A stretch of 64,000 nucleotides of DNA from NCBI RefSeq assembly GCF_001646665.1, contig NZ_LWBU01000091.1, positions 229,654 to 293,653 on the forward strand, read 5' to 3'. This stretch comes from Streptomyces noursei (GTDB lineage Bacteria > Actinomycetota > Actinomycetes > Streptomycetales > Streptomycetaceae). Of the stretch, positions 42,977 to 51,217 are shown one piece after another (within the stretch, counting starts at the first letter, position 1; every line of letters begins with the position of its first letter). Under the pieces are notes generated by a model. It had not been told where the DNA came from. It did not search any database and saw only the letters and a program-made list of their open reading frames with translations. Made by a program: the position numbers and the translations under genes.

Positions 42977-45248
42977 GGCGCGGTCTGGGCGCGTCGGTGC
43001 GGCCCGTGGGGGGTTTCCTGCTGCCCGCCCGGTAGGGGGCCGGCCAGGGGGCGCCGGGTCCTTCGTAGCCCTGTTCGGCGGCGGCGTGCAGGGTCCAGTG
43101 CGGGTCGTACAGGTGGGGGCGGCCCAGGGCGCACAGGTCGGCGCGGCCCGCCAGCAGCAGCGAGTTCACGTCGTCCCAGGAGGAGATCGCGCCGACCGCG
43201 ATGACCGGCACCTTGAGGGCGTTGCGGATCCGGTCGGCGTACGGCGTCTGGTACGAGCGGCCGTACTCGGGCCGTTCGCCGGGCACGACCTGGCCCGTGG
43301 AGACGTCGATGGCGTCGGCGCCGTGCTCGGCGAAGGCGCGCGCGATCTCGACGGCCTCGTCGGGGGTGGTGCCGCCGGGCGCCCAGTCGGTGGCGGAGAT
43401 GCGCACGGTCATGGGCCGCTCGCCGGGCCAGGCGGCCCGTACCGCGTCGAAGACCTCCAGCGGGAAGCGGAGCCGTCCGGTCAGGGAGCCCCCGTAGGCG
43501 TCGGTGCGCCGGTTGGTGAGCGGGGAGAGGAAGCCGGACAGCAGGTAGCCGTGGGCGCAGTGCAGTTCCAGCAGGTCGAAGCCGGCGCGGGCGGCGCGCC
43601 GGGCGGCGGCGGCGAACTGCTCCCTTATGTCGGTGAGCGCGGCCCGGTGCAGTTCGTGCGGGACCTGGTTGACGCCGGGGCGGTAGGGGATCGGTGAGGC
43701 GGCGACCAGGGGCCAGTTGCCGGAGTCGAGGGGCTGGTCGATGCCCTCCCACATGCGCTTGGTGGAGCCCTTGCGGCCGGAGTGGCCGAGCTGGACGCCG
43801 ATGGCGGTGCCCGGCGACTGCTGGTGGACGAAGTCGGTGACGCGGCGCCAGGCCGCCGTCTGGGCGGGGGACCACAGGCCGGCGCAGCCCGGGGTGATGC
43901 GGCCCCGGGGGCTGACGCAGACCATCTCGGTCATGACCAGTCCGGCGCCGCCGAGGGCACGGGCTCCGAGGTGGACGAGGTGGAAGTCGCCGGGTACGCC
44001 GTCGACGGCCGAGTACATGTCCATGGGGCTGACGACGACCCGGTTGCGCAGGGTCAGGCCGCGCAGCCGGAAGGGCGTGAACATCGGCGGCGTGCCGGGC
44101 GGGCAGCCGAAGTCCCGTTCGACGGCGTCGGTGAAGCGGGCGTCGCGCAGCCGCAGGTTGTCGTGGGTGACGCGGCGGCTGCGGGTGAGCAGGTTGAAGG
44201 CGAACCGCCGGGGCGGCTGGTCGAGGTGGTCCGCCAGGTCCTCGAACCAGCGCAGGCTGGCGGCGGCGGCCCGCTGGGTGGACTCCACGACGGGGCGGCG
44301 CTCGGCCTCGTACGCGGCGAGCGCGCGGCCGAGGCCGGGCTGCTCCTCGACGCAGGCGGCGAGCGCCAGGGCGTCCTCGACGGCGAGTTTGGTGCCGGAC
44401 CCGATGGAGAAGTGCGCGGTGTGGGCGGCGTCGCCGAGGAGCACGATGTTCCCGTGCGACCAGCGGTCGGTGACGACGGTACGGAAGGCGGTCCACGACG
44501 AGCGGTTGGAGGCCAGCGGCCTGCCCCGGAGCGCCTCGGAGAAGATCTTGGCGCAGCGGGCGACGGACTCCTGCTCGTCGGTCTCGTCGAAACCGGCCGC
44601 CCGCCAGACCTCCTCGCGCATCTCGACGATGACGGTGGAGGCGTCCTGCGCGTAGGGGTAGCCGTGCAGCTGCATCACGCCGTGCTCCGTCTCGGCGATC
44701 TCGAAGCGGAACGCGTCGAAGGCGAAGTCGGCGGCGAGCCAGATGTAGCGGCAGCGGTGGGTGGTGAGGTGGGGCGCGAACACGTCGGCGTGCGCCTCGC
44801 GGGTCGCGCTGTGCACGCCGTCGGCGGCGACGACCAGGTCGTACGAGCCGGCCAGTTCGGCGGCGGGCGGCGCCGCGGTGCGGAAGCGGAGCGTCACGCC
44901 GAGCTCGGCGCACCGGGCGTGGAGGATCTCCAGCAGCCGGCGGCGGCCGAGCGCGGCGAAACCGTGCCCGCCGGAGGTGAGGACACGGCCTCGGTGGACG
45001 ATGTCGATGTCGTCCCAGCGGACGAACTCCTCCTGGAGGGCGGCGTACACCGCGGGGTCGGCGTGCTCGATGCCGCCGAGGGTCTCGTCGGAGAGGACGA
45101 CGCCGAAGCCGAAGGTGTCGTCGGGGGCGTTGCGCTCCCAGACGGTGACCTCACGGGTGGGGTCGAGACGCTTGAGCAGGGCGGCGGCGTACAGCCCGCC
45201 GGGCCCTCCCCCGACGACCGCCACGCGGAGCGAACGCGGAGCACCCAC
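42954..45248 (-). CDS. Fused anthraniloyl-CoA/salicylyl-CoA monooxygenase and Old Yellow Enzyme reductase
   Basis: A 764-residue bifunctional flavoprotein. Residues 1-370 form a PHBH-type FAD monooxygenase (VVGGGPGGLYAAALLK, the GD motif in IVLLGDAAHTAHF). Residues about 385-740 form an Old Yellow Enzyme-type FMN reductase (VVVSPMDMYSA, GVQLGHSGRKG, HCAHGYLLSGFLSP). This two-domain arrangement is that of 2-aminobenzoyl-CoA monooxygenase/reductase, which hydroxylates and then reduces the ring; close relatives are annotated salicylyl-CoA 5-hydroxylase. The GTG start lies 6 bases after the enoyl-CoA hydratase stop, so the two are one transcript. The neighbouring ligase, acyl-CoA dehydrogenase and RidA favour anthranilate. 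Confidence 0.9.
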   Translation of the reverse strand: MGAPRSLRVAVVGGGPGGLYAAALLKRLDPTREVTVWERNAPDDTFGFGVVLSDETLGGIEHADPAVYAALQEEFVRWDDIDIVHRGRVLTSGGHGFAALGRRRLLEILHARCAELGVTLRFRTAAPPAAELAGSYDLVVAADGVHSATREAHADVFAPHLTTHRCRYIWLAADFAFDAFRFEIAETEHGVMQLHGYPYAQDASTVIVEMREEVWRAAGFDETDEQESVARCAKIFSEALRGRPLASNRSSWTAFRTVVTDRWSHGNIVLLGDAAHTAHFSIGSGTKLAVEDALALAACVEEQPGLGRALAAYEAERRPVVESTQRAAAASLRWFEDLADHLDQPPRRFAFNLLTRSRRVTHDNLRLRDARFTDAVERDFGCPPGTPPMFTPFRLRGLTLRNRVVVSPMDMYSAVDGVPGDFHLVHLGARALGGAGLVMTEMVCVSPRGRITPGCAGLWSPAQTAAWRRVTDFVHQQSPGTAIGVQLGHSGRKGSTKRMWEGIDQPLDSGNWPLVAASPIPYRPGVNQVPHELHRAALTDIREQFAAAARRAARAGFDLLELHCAHGYLLSGFLSPLTNRRTDAYGGSLTGRLRFPLEVFDAVRAAWPGERPMTVRISATDWAPGGTTPDEAVEIARAFAEHGADAIDVSTGQVVPGERPEYGRSYQTPYADRIRNALKVPVIAVGAISSWDDVNSLLLAGRADLCALGRPHLYDPHWTLHAAAEQGYEGPGAPWPAPYRAGSRKPPTGRTDAPRPRLSLAPRS

Positions 45249-45254
45249 GGCGGC

Positions 45255-46082
45255 TCACCGCCCCTGCCACTTGGGCGGCCGCTTCTCGGTGAACGCGGCG
45301 TGGAACTCGGCGTAGTCCTCGCCGTTCATGAGCAGGGCCTGGGTGGCGGCGTCGAGCTCGACGGAGGCGGCGAGCGGCATGTCCAGCTCCGCCGTCAGCA
45401 GCGCCTTCGTCTGCGCGTACGCGAGGGCCGGGCCGTCGGCGAGCCGGCGGGCGAGCGCGGCGGCCCGGGCGTCGGCGGCGCCCTCCTCGGTCAGTTCGCT
45501 GATCAGGCCGATGCGCTCGGCCTCGGGGGCGCGGACGGGCTCGCCCAGCATCAGCAGCCGGGTGGCGTGGCCGAGACCCACGACGCGCGGCAGGAGGTAC
45601 GCGGCGCCCATGTCGCCGCCGGAGAGGCCGACCTTGGTGAAGAGGAACGCGAAGCGGGCGGAGGGGTCGGCCACCCGGAAGTCGGCGGCGAGCGCGAGCA
45701 CCGCGCCGGCCCCGGCGGCCACCCCGTGCACGGCGGCGACCACGGGGAAGGGCGCCTCGCGCAGCGCCCGGACGACCTGCCCGGTCATCCGGTTGAAGTC
45801 GAGCAGCTCGGCGGTGTCCATGGCGAGGGTGGCGCCGATGATGTCGTCGACGTCGCCGCCGGAGCAGAACCCCCGCCCCTCGCCGGCGAGGACCAGGGCG
45901 CGCACGGCGCGCTCCCGGGACAGTTCCGCGAGCAGGTCCCGCAGGTCGGCGTAGGCGCCGAAGGTCAGGGCGTTCAGCTTGGCGGGGCGGGCCAGGGTGA
46001 CGGTGGCGACCCCGTCGTCGAGGGCGAGCCGCACATGGCGCCACTCCTCGGTGCGGGACGCGGAGCTGGAGAACGGGCTCAT
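45255..46082 (-). CDS. Enoyl-CoA hydratase/isomerase family protein
   Basis: A 275-residue crotonase. The oxyanion-hole segments are GEGRGFCSGGDVDDI and AAVHGVAAGAGAVLALAADFR; the second Glu region reads LFTKVGLSGGDMGAAYLLPR, where the usual catalytic Glu is replaced (GGDMG), so it could be an isomerase or ring-opening hydrolase rather than a classical hydratase. The C-terminal FTEKRPPKW is typical. It is first in the leftward unit with the fused monooxygenase-reductase and probably acts on the reduced ring or its opened product. Confidence 0.9.
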   Translation of the reverse strand: MSPFSSSASRTEEWRHVRLALDDGVATVTLARPAKLNALTFGAYADLRDLLAELSRERAVRALVLAGEGRGFCSGGDVDDIIGATLAMDTAELLDFNRMTGQVVRALREAPFPVVAAVHGVAAGAGAVLALAADFRVADPSARFAFLFTKVGLSGGDMGAAYLLPRVVGLGHATRLLMLGEPVRAPEAERIGLISELTEEGAADARAAALARRLADGPALAYAQTKALLTAELDMPLAASVELDAATQALLMNGEDYAEFHAAFTEKRPPKWQGR

Positions 46083-46144
46083 GAGGTGCGGCCTCCCTCG
46101 GTCTGCCTGCGCAGATGCCTGCTCTCCGAAGCTATCACTTGTAC

Positions 46145-46174
46145 GTGACTTCCGTCACGCAGACGCGATACGCT
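46145..46174 (+). promoter_or_regulatory. Candidate promoter of the ATP-binding protein gene
   Basis: GTGACT (46145-46150) and TACGCT (46169-46174) are 18 bases apart. A start point 7-8 bases further would fall on the GTG at 46182, giving a leaderless transcript, which is common in Streptomyces. The CGATACGCT...GA.GAG core is almost the same as at the ligase promoter (40472-40487). Confidence 0.4.
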
Positions 46175-46181
46175 GACGAGT

Positions 46182-46970
46182 GTGACCGTGTCACAGCTGT
46201 CCGTGACCGGTGCGGGTCCCGTACCAGCTGTGGCACAGGTCTCCCGAAGGGTGGGTGGGGGCCTCTGGTGCGGCGGGCGGCCCTACGTAAGGTGGAGGGC
46301 AGCCCTCCGGGCCCTCCCCGTTCCACCGCTCCCCGCCCCCCCCCGCCCCCCGGCCGCTCCTCCCCGTACCCCCCCCCCCGCCGTCACCCTCCCGGTCTCC
46401 GCGCCCGGCCGTGGCGCCGGGCCACCGCTCCCCCGCCCCGACCGGCCGCTCACCCGTACCGCGACCGCGAGCCGCCGCCGGCCACCCGTCCCCCGCCCGC
46501 CCCTCCCTGCTCCCGAATGGAACCGGCTTCCCCGAACGGACCCCGCCTTGCTCGAAGCATCCGGCCCCTCCTCCTGGCGCATCGCGCTGCCGCACACCAC
46601 GGCCGCGGTGCCCATCGCCCGTGCCCTGATACGCACGGCGCTCGCGGATCTGGACGCCTCGGCGTACCGGGACACGGCCGAGCTGCTCACGGCCGAGCTG
46701 GTGGCCAACGCGGTGGAGCACACCGCGGGCAAGGGTCCGATAGAGCTGGTGGTCCGCCGGCTGCCGAGCGGGTGCCGGGTCGAGGTCCACGACCGGGATC
46801 CCGAGCCGCCCGGCGACCTGGTGCCGGAGCACGACACCCCGCCCGACCCCTGGCAGGAGCACGGGCGGGGCCTGCTGCTGATCCGTACGCTCAGCGGGGC
46901 GTGCGGTCACCGGCGGACGGACCGGGGCAAGGCGGTCTGGTTCACGCTCCCGGGGCTGCAGACCCCGTGA
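46182..46970 (+). CDS. RsbW-like ATP-binding protein with Pro-rich N-terminal region
   Basis: A 262-residue frame. The last 130 residues are a HATPase_c domain: LLTAELVANAVEHTAG (N box), VEVHDRDPEPP (G1) and HGRGLLLIRTL (G2), the anti-sigma-regulator type common in Streptomyces. The first 130 residues are Pro/Arg/Ala-rich low complexity and contain C9 (46336-46344) and C11 (46369-46379) tracts. The true start is uncertain: GTG 46182 would suit a leaderless transcript, but a TTG at 46548 or another late start would give just the domain. It converges on the permease gene and overlaps its end by 29 bases. Confidence 0.75.
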   Translation: MTVSQLSVTGAGPVPAVAQVSRRVGGGLWCGGRPYVRWRAALRALPVPPLPAPPRPPAAPPRTPPPAVTLPVSAPGRGAGPPLPRPDRPLTRTATASRRRPPVPRPPLPAPEWNRLPRTDPALLEASGPSSWRIALPHTTAAVPIARALIRTALADLDASAYRDTAELLTAELVANAVEHTAGKGPIELVVRRLPSGCRVEVHDRDPEPPGDLVPEHDTPPDPWQEHGRGLLLIRTLSGACGHRRTDRGKAVWFTLPGLQTP

Positions 46971-48423
46971 CCGGCCCGTCGGGCCCATCCGGACCGCCGG
47001 GGCCGCCGGGGCCGCCACGGCCGGCCGCCAGCCGCGAGTTGCGGCGTCCGTACAGCGCGTAGACCAGGGCACCGACGACCAGGAAGACGGCGAACTGCAC
47101 CCACGTCGTCCAGCCGGTCCCCCACATGAGGTACAGGCACATGGCGACGCCCAGCACCGGGCTGAGCGGGTAGAGCGGCACCCGGAAGCCGCCCGGGGTG
47201 CCCGGGTAGCGGCGGCGCAGGGCGACGACCGCGATGTTGACCACGACCATGACGGCGAGCGTGCCGATGGTGGTCAGGTTCAGCACCACGTCGAGGGGGA
47301 CGACGGCCGCCGGGACGGCGAAGACGGCGGCGACGATCCAGGTGTTCGCCACGGGGGTGGCCGTCTTCGGCGACACCTTCTCGAAGACGTGCGGGATCAG
47401 TCCGTCGCGGGACATCGACATCAGGATGCGGGTCTGGCCGTACATCACCGCCAGGACGACGGAGGCGATGGCGACCACGGCACCGAAGGCGATGACACCG
47501 CCGCCCACGGCCGACTCGGTCACCCGGTCGACGATCAGCGAGAGCGCGGCCGGCTGGTCGGCGACCTCGTCGGCGGAAAGCGCGCCGATGGCGGCGACGG
47601 CGACGAGGCAGTACAGCAGCGTCACGATGCCGATGCAGATCATGATCGCCAGGGGGATGTTCCTGCGGGGGTTCTTGACCTCTTCACCGGCCGTGGTGAT
47701 CGCGTCGAAGCCGATGTACGAGAAGAACGCGACCGAGGCTCCCGAGGTGACCCCGGCCAGGCCGTGGGTGGCGAAGGGCGCGAGGTTGCCGCCGTCGTAG
47801 GCGCGCAGGGCGATGGCGCAGAAGAGGACCAGGATGGCGATCTTCACGACGGCCATGACGGCGGTGGCACGGGCGCTCTCCCGGATGCCCCGCACCAGGA
47901 GCACCGCGGCGAGGCCGATCACGACCACGGCCGGGATGTTGACCACGCCGCCGTCGCCGGGCGGGCTGGACAGCGCGGCGGGCAGTTGCCACCCGACCAG
48001 GCTGTCGAGGAGTTCGTTGAGGTACTCGCCCCAGCCGACGGCGACGGCCGAGACGGAGACGCCGTACTCCAGCAGCAGACACCAGCCGACGAGGAAGGCG
48101 ATCCGCTCGCCGAGCGTGGCGTACGCGAAGGAGTACGAGCTGCCGGAGACGGGGATCGCGCTGCCCAGCTCGGCGAAGGAGAAGGCCGTGAAGACACAGG
48201 TGATCGCGGCGAGCAGGAACGAGATGACGACCGCGGGGCCGGCCTCGGCCACGCTGTCGGACAGGCCGACGAAGATGCCGGTGCCGACGATGGCGCCGAC
48301 GCCGAAGCACACGAGCTGGAAGAGGCCCATGGTGCGCTTGAGGCCGTGCCCCTCGAGGTCCGAGCCGGAGTCGGCGATCAGCTGGGCGGGGCTCTTGAGG
48401 CGCGGCGGTCCGGTGGGACGCAT
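46942..48423 (-). CDS. APC-family amino acid permease
   Basis: A 493-residue membrane protein with about 12 hydrophobic helices, the family signature VGAIVGTGIFVGL in helix 1 and SGSSYSFAYATLGE in helix 3. The N-terminal cytoplasmic stretch and a Gly/Pro/Asp-rich C-terminal tail flank the core. The ATG at 48423 is preferred over a longer frame from 48462 because it starts just before the conserved cytoplasmic segment. It resembles cationic/neutral amino acid transporters (YfnA/CAT type). The substrate is unknown; its place next to argF and arcA hints at arginine or ornithine, but the hairpin at 48470-48497 argues for separate transcription. Confidence 0.9.
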   Translation of the reverse strand: MRPTGPPRLKSPAQLIADSGSDLEGHGLKRTMGLFQLVCFGVGAIVGTGIFVGLSDSVAEAGPAVVISFLLAAITCVFTAFSFAELGSAIPVSGSSYSFAYATLGERIAFLVGWCLLLEYGVSVSAVAVGWGEYLNELLDSLVGWQLPAALSSPPGDGGVVNIPAVVVIGLAAVLLVRGIRESARATAVMAVVKIAILVLFCAIALRAYDGGNLAPFATHGLAGVTSGASVAFFSYIGFDAITTAGEEVKNPRRNIPLAIMICIGIVTLLYCLVAVAAIGALSADEVADQPAALSLIVDRVTESAVGGGVIAFGAVVAIASVVLAVMYGQTRILMSMSRDGLIPHVFEKVSPKTATPVANTWIVAAVFAVPAAVVPLDVVLNLTTIGTLAVMVVVNIAVVALRRRYPGTPGGFRVPLYPLSPVLGVAMCLYLMWGTGWTTWVQFAVFLVVGALVYALYGRRNSRLAAGRGGPGGPGGPDGPDGPVTGSAAPGA

Positions 48424-48469
48424 GGGGTGGTTCTCTTCTCTGGGCCGGGTGGGCGGGCACAAACGAAGC

Positions 48470-48497
48470 GGGGTTCGAGCGTGCGAGCCCGAACCCC
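48470..48497 (-). terminator. Terminator downstream of ornithine carbamoyltransferase
   Basis: Arms GGGGTTCG (48470-48477) and CGAACCCC (48490-48497) enclose a 12-base loop. Read leftward, the hairpin is followed by a T-richer run (CTTCGTTTGT), fitting factor-independent termination of argF before the permease start at 48423. Confidence 0.75.
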
Positions 48498-48581
48498 ACC
48501 ATGTGTCCCGATATTAACCGCCACACCGCATATTCACCCCATCGGGCGTATTGCCATGCCGCACCGCGGATCCCCGGCGGG

Positions 48582-49586
48582 TCAGGCGCCGCCGAGCGTG
48601 GCGACCATGACGGCCTTGATCGTGTGCATCCGGTTCTCGGCCTCGTCGAAGACGACCGAGTGCTCCGACTCGAAGACCTCGTCCGTGACCTCCAGCTCGG
48701 TCAGCCCGTGGCGCTCGTGGATCTCGCGGCCGACGGCGGTGCCCAGGTCGTGGAAGGCCGGCAGGCAGTGCAGGAACCTCACCCCCGGGTTCCCGGTGGC
48801 GCGCAGCACGTCCATGGTCACGGCGTACGGGGCGAGGGCGGCGATGCGCTCGTCCCAGACCTCCGCCGGCTCGCCCATGGAGACCCACACGTCGGTGGCG
48901 ACGAAGTCGGCCCCCCGCACGCCCTCGGCGATGTCCTCGGTGAGCGTCACCCGTGCGCCACTGGTGGCGGCCAGCTCGCGGGCGCGCGCCACGACGTCGT
49001 CGGCCGGCCAGTAGGCCCTCGGCGCCACGATCCGGACGTCCATCCCGAGCAGCGCGCCGGTGACCAGGTAGGAGTTGCCCATGTTGTAGCGGCCGTCGCC
49101 GAGGTAGGCGAACGCGACCGTCTCCAGCGGCTTGTCGGTGTGCTCCGTCATCGTGAGCACGTCGGCGAGCATCTGGGTGGGGTGCCAGTCGTCGGTGAGG
49201 CCGTTGTACACGGGCACGCCGGCGTGGGCAGCCAGCTCCTCCACGGTGGCCTGGGCGTCCCCCCGGAACTCGATGGCGTCGAACATCCGGCCGAGGACGC
49301 GGGCGGTGTCCTTGGCGGACTCCTTCTTGCCGATGTGGGACCCGGCGGCGTCGAGGTAGGTGGTGGACGCCCCCTGGTCGGCCGCGGCCACCTCGAACGC
49401 GCAGCGCGTACGGGTCGACGACTTCTCGAAGATCAGGGCGATGTTCCTGCCGCGCAGCCGCTGGACCTCCGCGCCCGCCTTCTTGGCCGCCTTGAGTTCG
49501 GCGGCCAGGTCGATCAGGCTGCGGAACTCCTCGGCGGTGAAGTCCAGCTCCTTGAGGAAGTGGCGGCCGGTGAGGTCGGTGGCCAT
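48582..49586 (-). CDS. argF: Ornithine carbamoyltransferase
   Basis: A 334-residue enzyme with the carbamoyl-phosphate motif FEKSSTRTR, the HP.Q motif in [11 protein letters not shown], the ornithine loop [12 protein letters not shown] and the catalytic HCLPAFHD. It makes citrulline from ornithine and carbamoyl phosphate, or runs in reverse after arginine deiminase. The ATG has AGGAG about 9 bases upstream. It stands in its own unit with a promoter and a possible ARG box at 49625-49655. Adjacent arcA on the same strand suggests the catabolic (arcB) role, but the long intergenic gap and terminator between them leave an anabolic role open. Confidence 0.93.
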   Translation of the reverse strand: MATDLTGRHFLKELDFTAEEFRSLIDLAAELKAAKKAGAEVQRLRGRNIALIFEKSSTRTRCAFEVAAADQGASTTYLDAAGSHIGKKESAKDTARVLGRMFDAIEFRGDAQATVEELAAHAGVPVYNGLTDDWHPTQMLADVLTMTEHTDKPLETVAFAYLGDGRYNMGNSYLVTGALLGMDVRIVAPRAYWPADDVVARARELAATSGARVTLTEDIAEGVRGADFVATDVWVSMGEPAEVWDERIAALAPYAVTMDVLRATGNPGVRFLHCLPAFHDLGTAVGREIHERHGLTELEVTDEVFESEHSVVFDEAENRMHTIKAVMVATLGGA

Positions 49587-49624
49587 GGGGGCGCTCCTGG
49601 GTTCCGGATACGGGGACTCGTGGA

Positions 49625-49655
49625 AGTCTATACGAGCACCCACATTTGTATGCGG
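49625..49655 (-). promoter_or_regulatory. argF promoter with ARG-box-like sequence
   Basis: Read leftward, a GCATACAAATGTG near-palindrome (about 49641-49653) is followed by TATAGACT (49625-49632), a good -10 region about 40 bases before the start codon. The AT-rich dyad resembles an ArgR operator and overlaps the expected -35 region, so arginine repression is plausible. Confidence 0.5.
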
Positions 49656-49752
49656 ACGCCTGTGCGACCTCCCGCCCGGGGGACGCCCGAGCGGCCTCCC
49701 GTCTCCGGGGGACCAGTCTCCGTCGGAGTGCCGGTGGTCCGCGAGGCGGGCC

Positions 49753-49780
49753 GCCCGGGCGGGCGCCACCCCGCCCGGGC
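49753..49780 (-). terminator. Terminator of arginine deiminase gene
   Basis: A perfect 11-bp stem (GCCCGGGCGGG at 49753-49763 and its complement at 49770-49780) with a 6-base loop lies 5 bases after the arcA stop. It has no U tract. It separates arcA from argF. Confidence 0.8.
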
Positions 49781-49785
49781 CCGGC

Positions 49786-51024
49786 CTACCGGGGGGCGGC
49801 GTCGCGCACGACCGGACAGCTCATGCAGCGGGGGCCGCCGCGCCCCCGCCCCAGCTCGCTGCCCGGGATCTCGATCACCTCGATGCCCTCCCTGCGCAGG
49901 TGGGTGTTGGTGGTGACGTTGCGCTCGTACGCGACGACCACGCCCGGCTCCACCGCCAGGACGTTGCACCCGTCGTCCCACTGCTCGCGCTCCGCCGCGT
50001 GCACGTCCTGCGTCGCGGTCAGCACCCGGATCGCCGGGAGGCCGAGCGCCGCGGCGATGGCGCTGTGCATGTGCTGCGGCGGGTGGTCGGTGACCTTCAG
50101 CGCACGGTGCCCGTCGCCCGGTTCGATGGTGTACGAGCGGAGCATGCCGAGTCCCGCGTACTGGGTGAACGTGTCGTGCGCGACCATCGTCATGACCGTG
50201 TCCAGGTGCATGAACGCCCGGCTCTTCGGCATGTCCAGCGCCACGATGGTGTGGGCGGAGCCGGCGGCGAACAGCCCGCGGGCCAGCATCTCCACCGCCT
50301 GGGGCGTGGTGCGCTCGCTCATCCCGATCAGCACCGCGCCGTTGCCGATGACCAGCACGTCACCGCCCTCGATGGTGGACGGGTAGTCGTCCTGCCCCTC
50401 CGACCAGTGGTGGAACGTTCCGGCGTCGGGGCCGGTGAAGAGGGGATGGTGCTTGTAGATGGCCTCGAAGTGGACGGTCTCGCGCTGCCTGGCGGGCCAG
50501 CGCATGGCGTTGATGGACACGCCGTCGTAGATCCAGGCCGAGGTGTCGCGGGTGAAGAGGTGGTTCGGCAGCGGCGGCAGCAGGAAGTCGTCCAGGTCCA
50601 TCACATGGAACCGGACGGACGTCGGCTCGGAGTGACCGGCCAGGAAGTCACGCTTCGTCATCCCGCCGATCAGCGCCTCCACCAGCGCTCCGGTGTCCAT
50701 GCCGTCGAACACCGCCCTTATGTGGTCGGTGGCGAGCGGGCCGTACTCCTTCTCGTCGAAGACCCGGTCCAGGACGAGCTTCCTGGCCGCCGGGATCTCC
50801 AGCGCCTCGCGCAGCAGGTCGCCGACGAGGTGCACCTCCACGCCCCGGTCGCGCAGCACGTCGGCGAACCCGTCGTGCTCCTGCCGGGCCCGCCGTACCC
50901 AGAGCACGTCGTCGAAGAGCAGCGCGTCCTTGTTGGTGGGCGTCAGCCGCTTCAGCTCCAGATCCGGCCGGTGCAGGATGACGCGGCGGAGCCGCCCGGT
51001 CTCGGAATCGACATGGAATCCCAT
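49786..51024 (-). CDS. arcA: Arginine deiminase
   Basis: A 412-residue amidinotransferase-fold enzyme that hydrolyses arginine to citrulline and ammonia. Visible motifs are [28 protein letters not shown], the HLDTVMTM catalytic His region and the C-terminal [11 protein letters not shown] with the nucleophilic Cys. The ATG at 51024 directly follows GGATGGAGG. The product citrulline is the reverse substrate of the carbamoyltransferase downstream. No carbamate kinase gene is in the window, so a full deiminase pathway cannot be shown here. Confidence 0.95.
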   Translation of the reverse strand: MGFHVDSETGRLRRVILHRPDLELKRLTPTNKDALLFDDVLWVRRARQEHDGFADVLRDRGVEVHLVGDLLREALEIPAARKLVLDRVFDEKEYGPLATDHIRAVFDGMDTGALVEALIGGMTKRDFLAGHSEPTSVRFHVMDLDDFLLPPLPNHLFTRDTSAWIYDGVSINAMRWPARQRETVHFEAIYKHHPLFTGPDAGTFHHWSEGQDDYPSTIEGGDVLVIGNGAVLIGMSERTTPQAVEMLARGLFAAGSAHTIVALDMPKSRAFMHLDTVMTMVAHDTFTQYAGLGMLRSYTIEPGDGHRALKVTDHPPQHMHSAIAAALGLPAIRVLTATQDVHAAEREQWDDGCNVLAVEPGVVVAYERNVTTNTHLRREGIEVIEIPGSELGRGRGGPRCMSCPVVRDAAPR

Positions 51025-51154
51025 GCCTCCATCCTCACCGCGTAAGCCCCACTTCACCCACGAACCGACCGGACATCCCGCGACTCCCGCCTCCCCCGCC
51101 CGGCCACCGACCCGCGAACCGGGCGCAGCGGACGAAGGGGACGGACGCGCCGGC

Positions 51155-51180
51155 GCCCGGCCGGTGCGCACCGGCCGGGC
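51155..51180 (-). terminator. Perfect hairpin after the Pnkp gene
   Basis: A 26-base perfect palindrome (GCCCGGCCGGTGC and its complement, no spacer) lies 38 bases beyond the Pnkp stop, between it and arcA. As RNA it would form a long GC stem with a tetraloop-like tip, most simply a terminator for the Hen1-Pnkp unit. Confidence 0.75.
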
Positions 51181-51217
51181 CACGCCGGGGCGCCCCCACC
51201 GGGGGCACCTCGGGGCG

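Noticed and set aside
51155..51180. Perfect 26-base palindrome as a regulator site for arcA.
   Set aside because: It is pure GC, directly follows the Pnkp stop and is better explained as a terminator hairpin.
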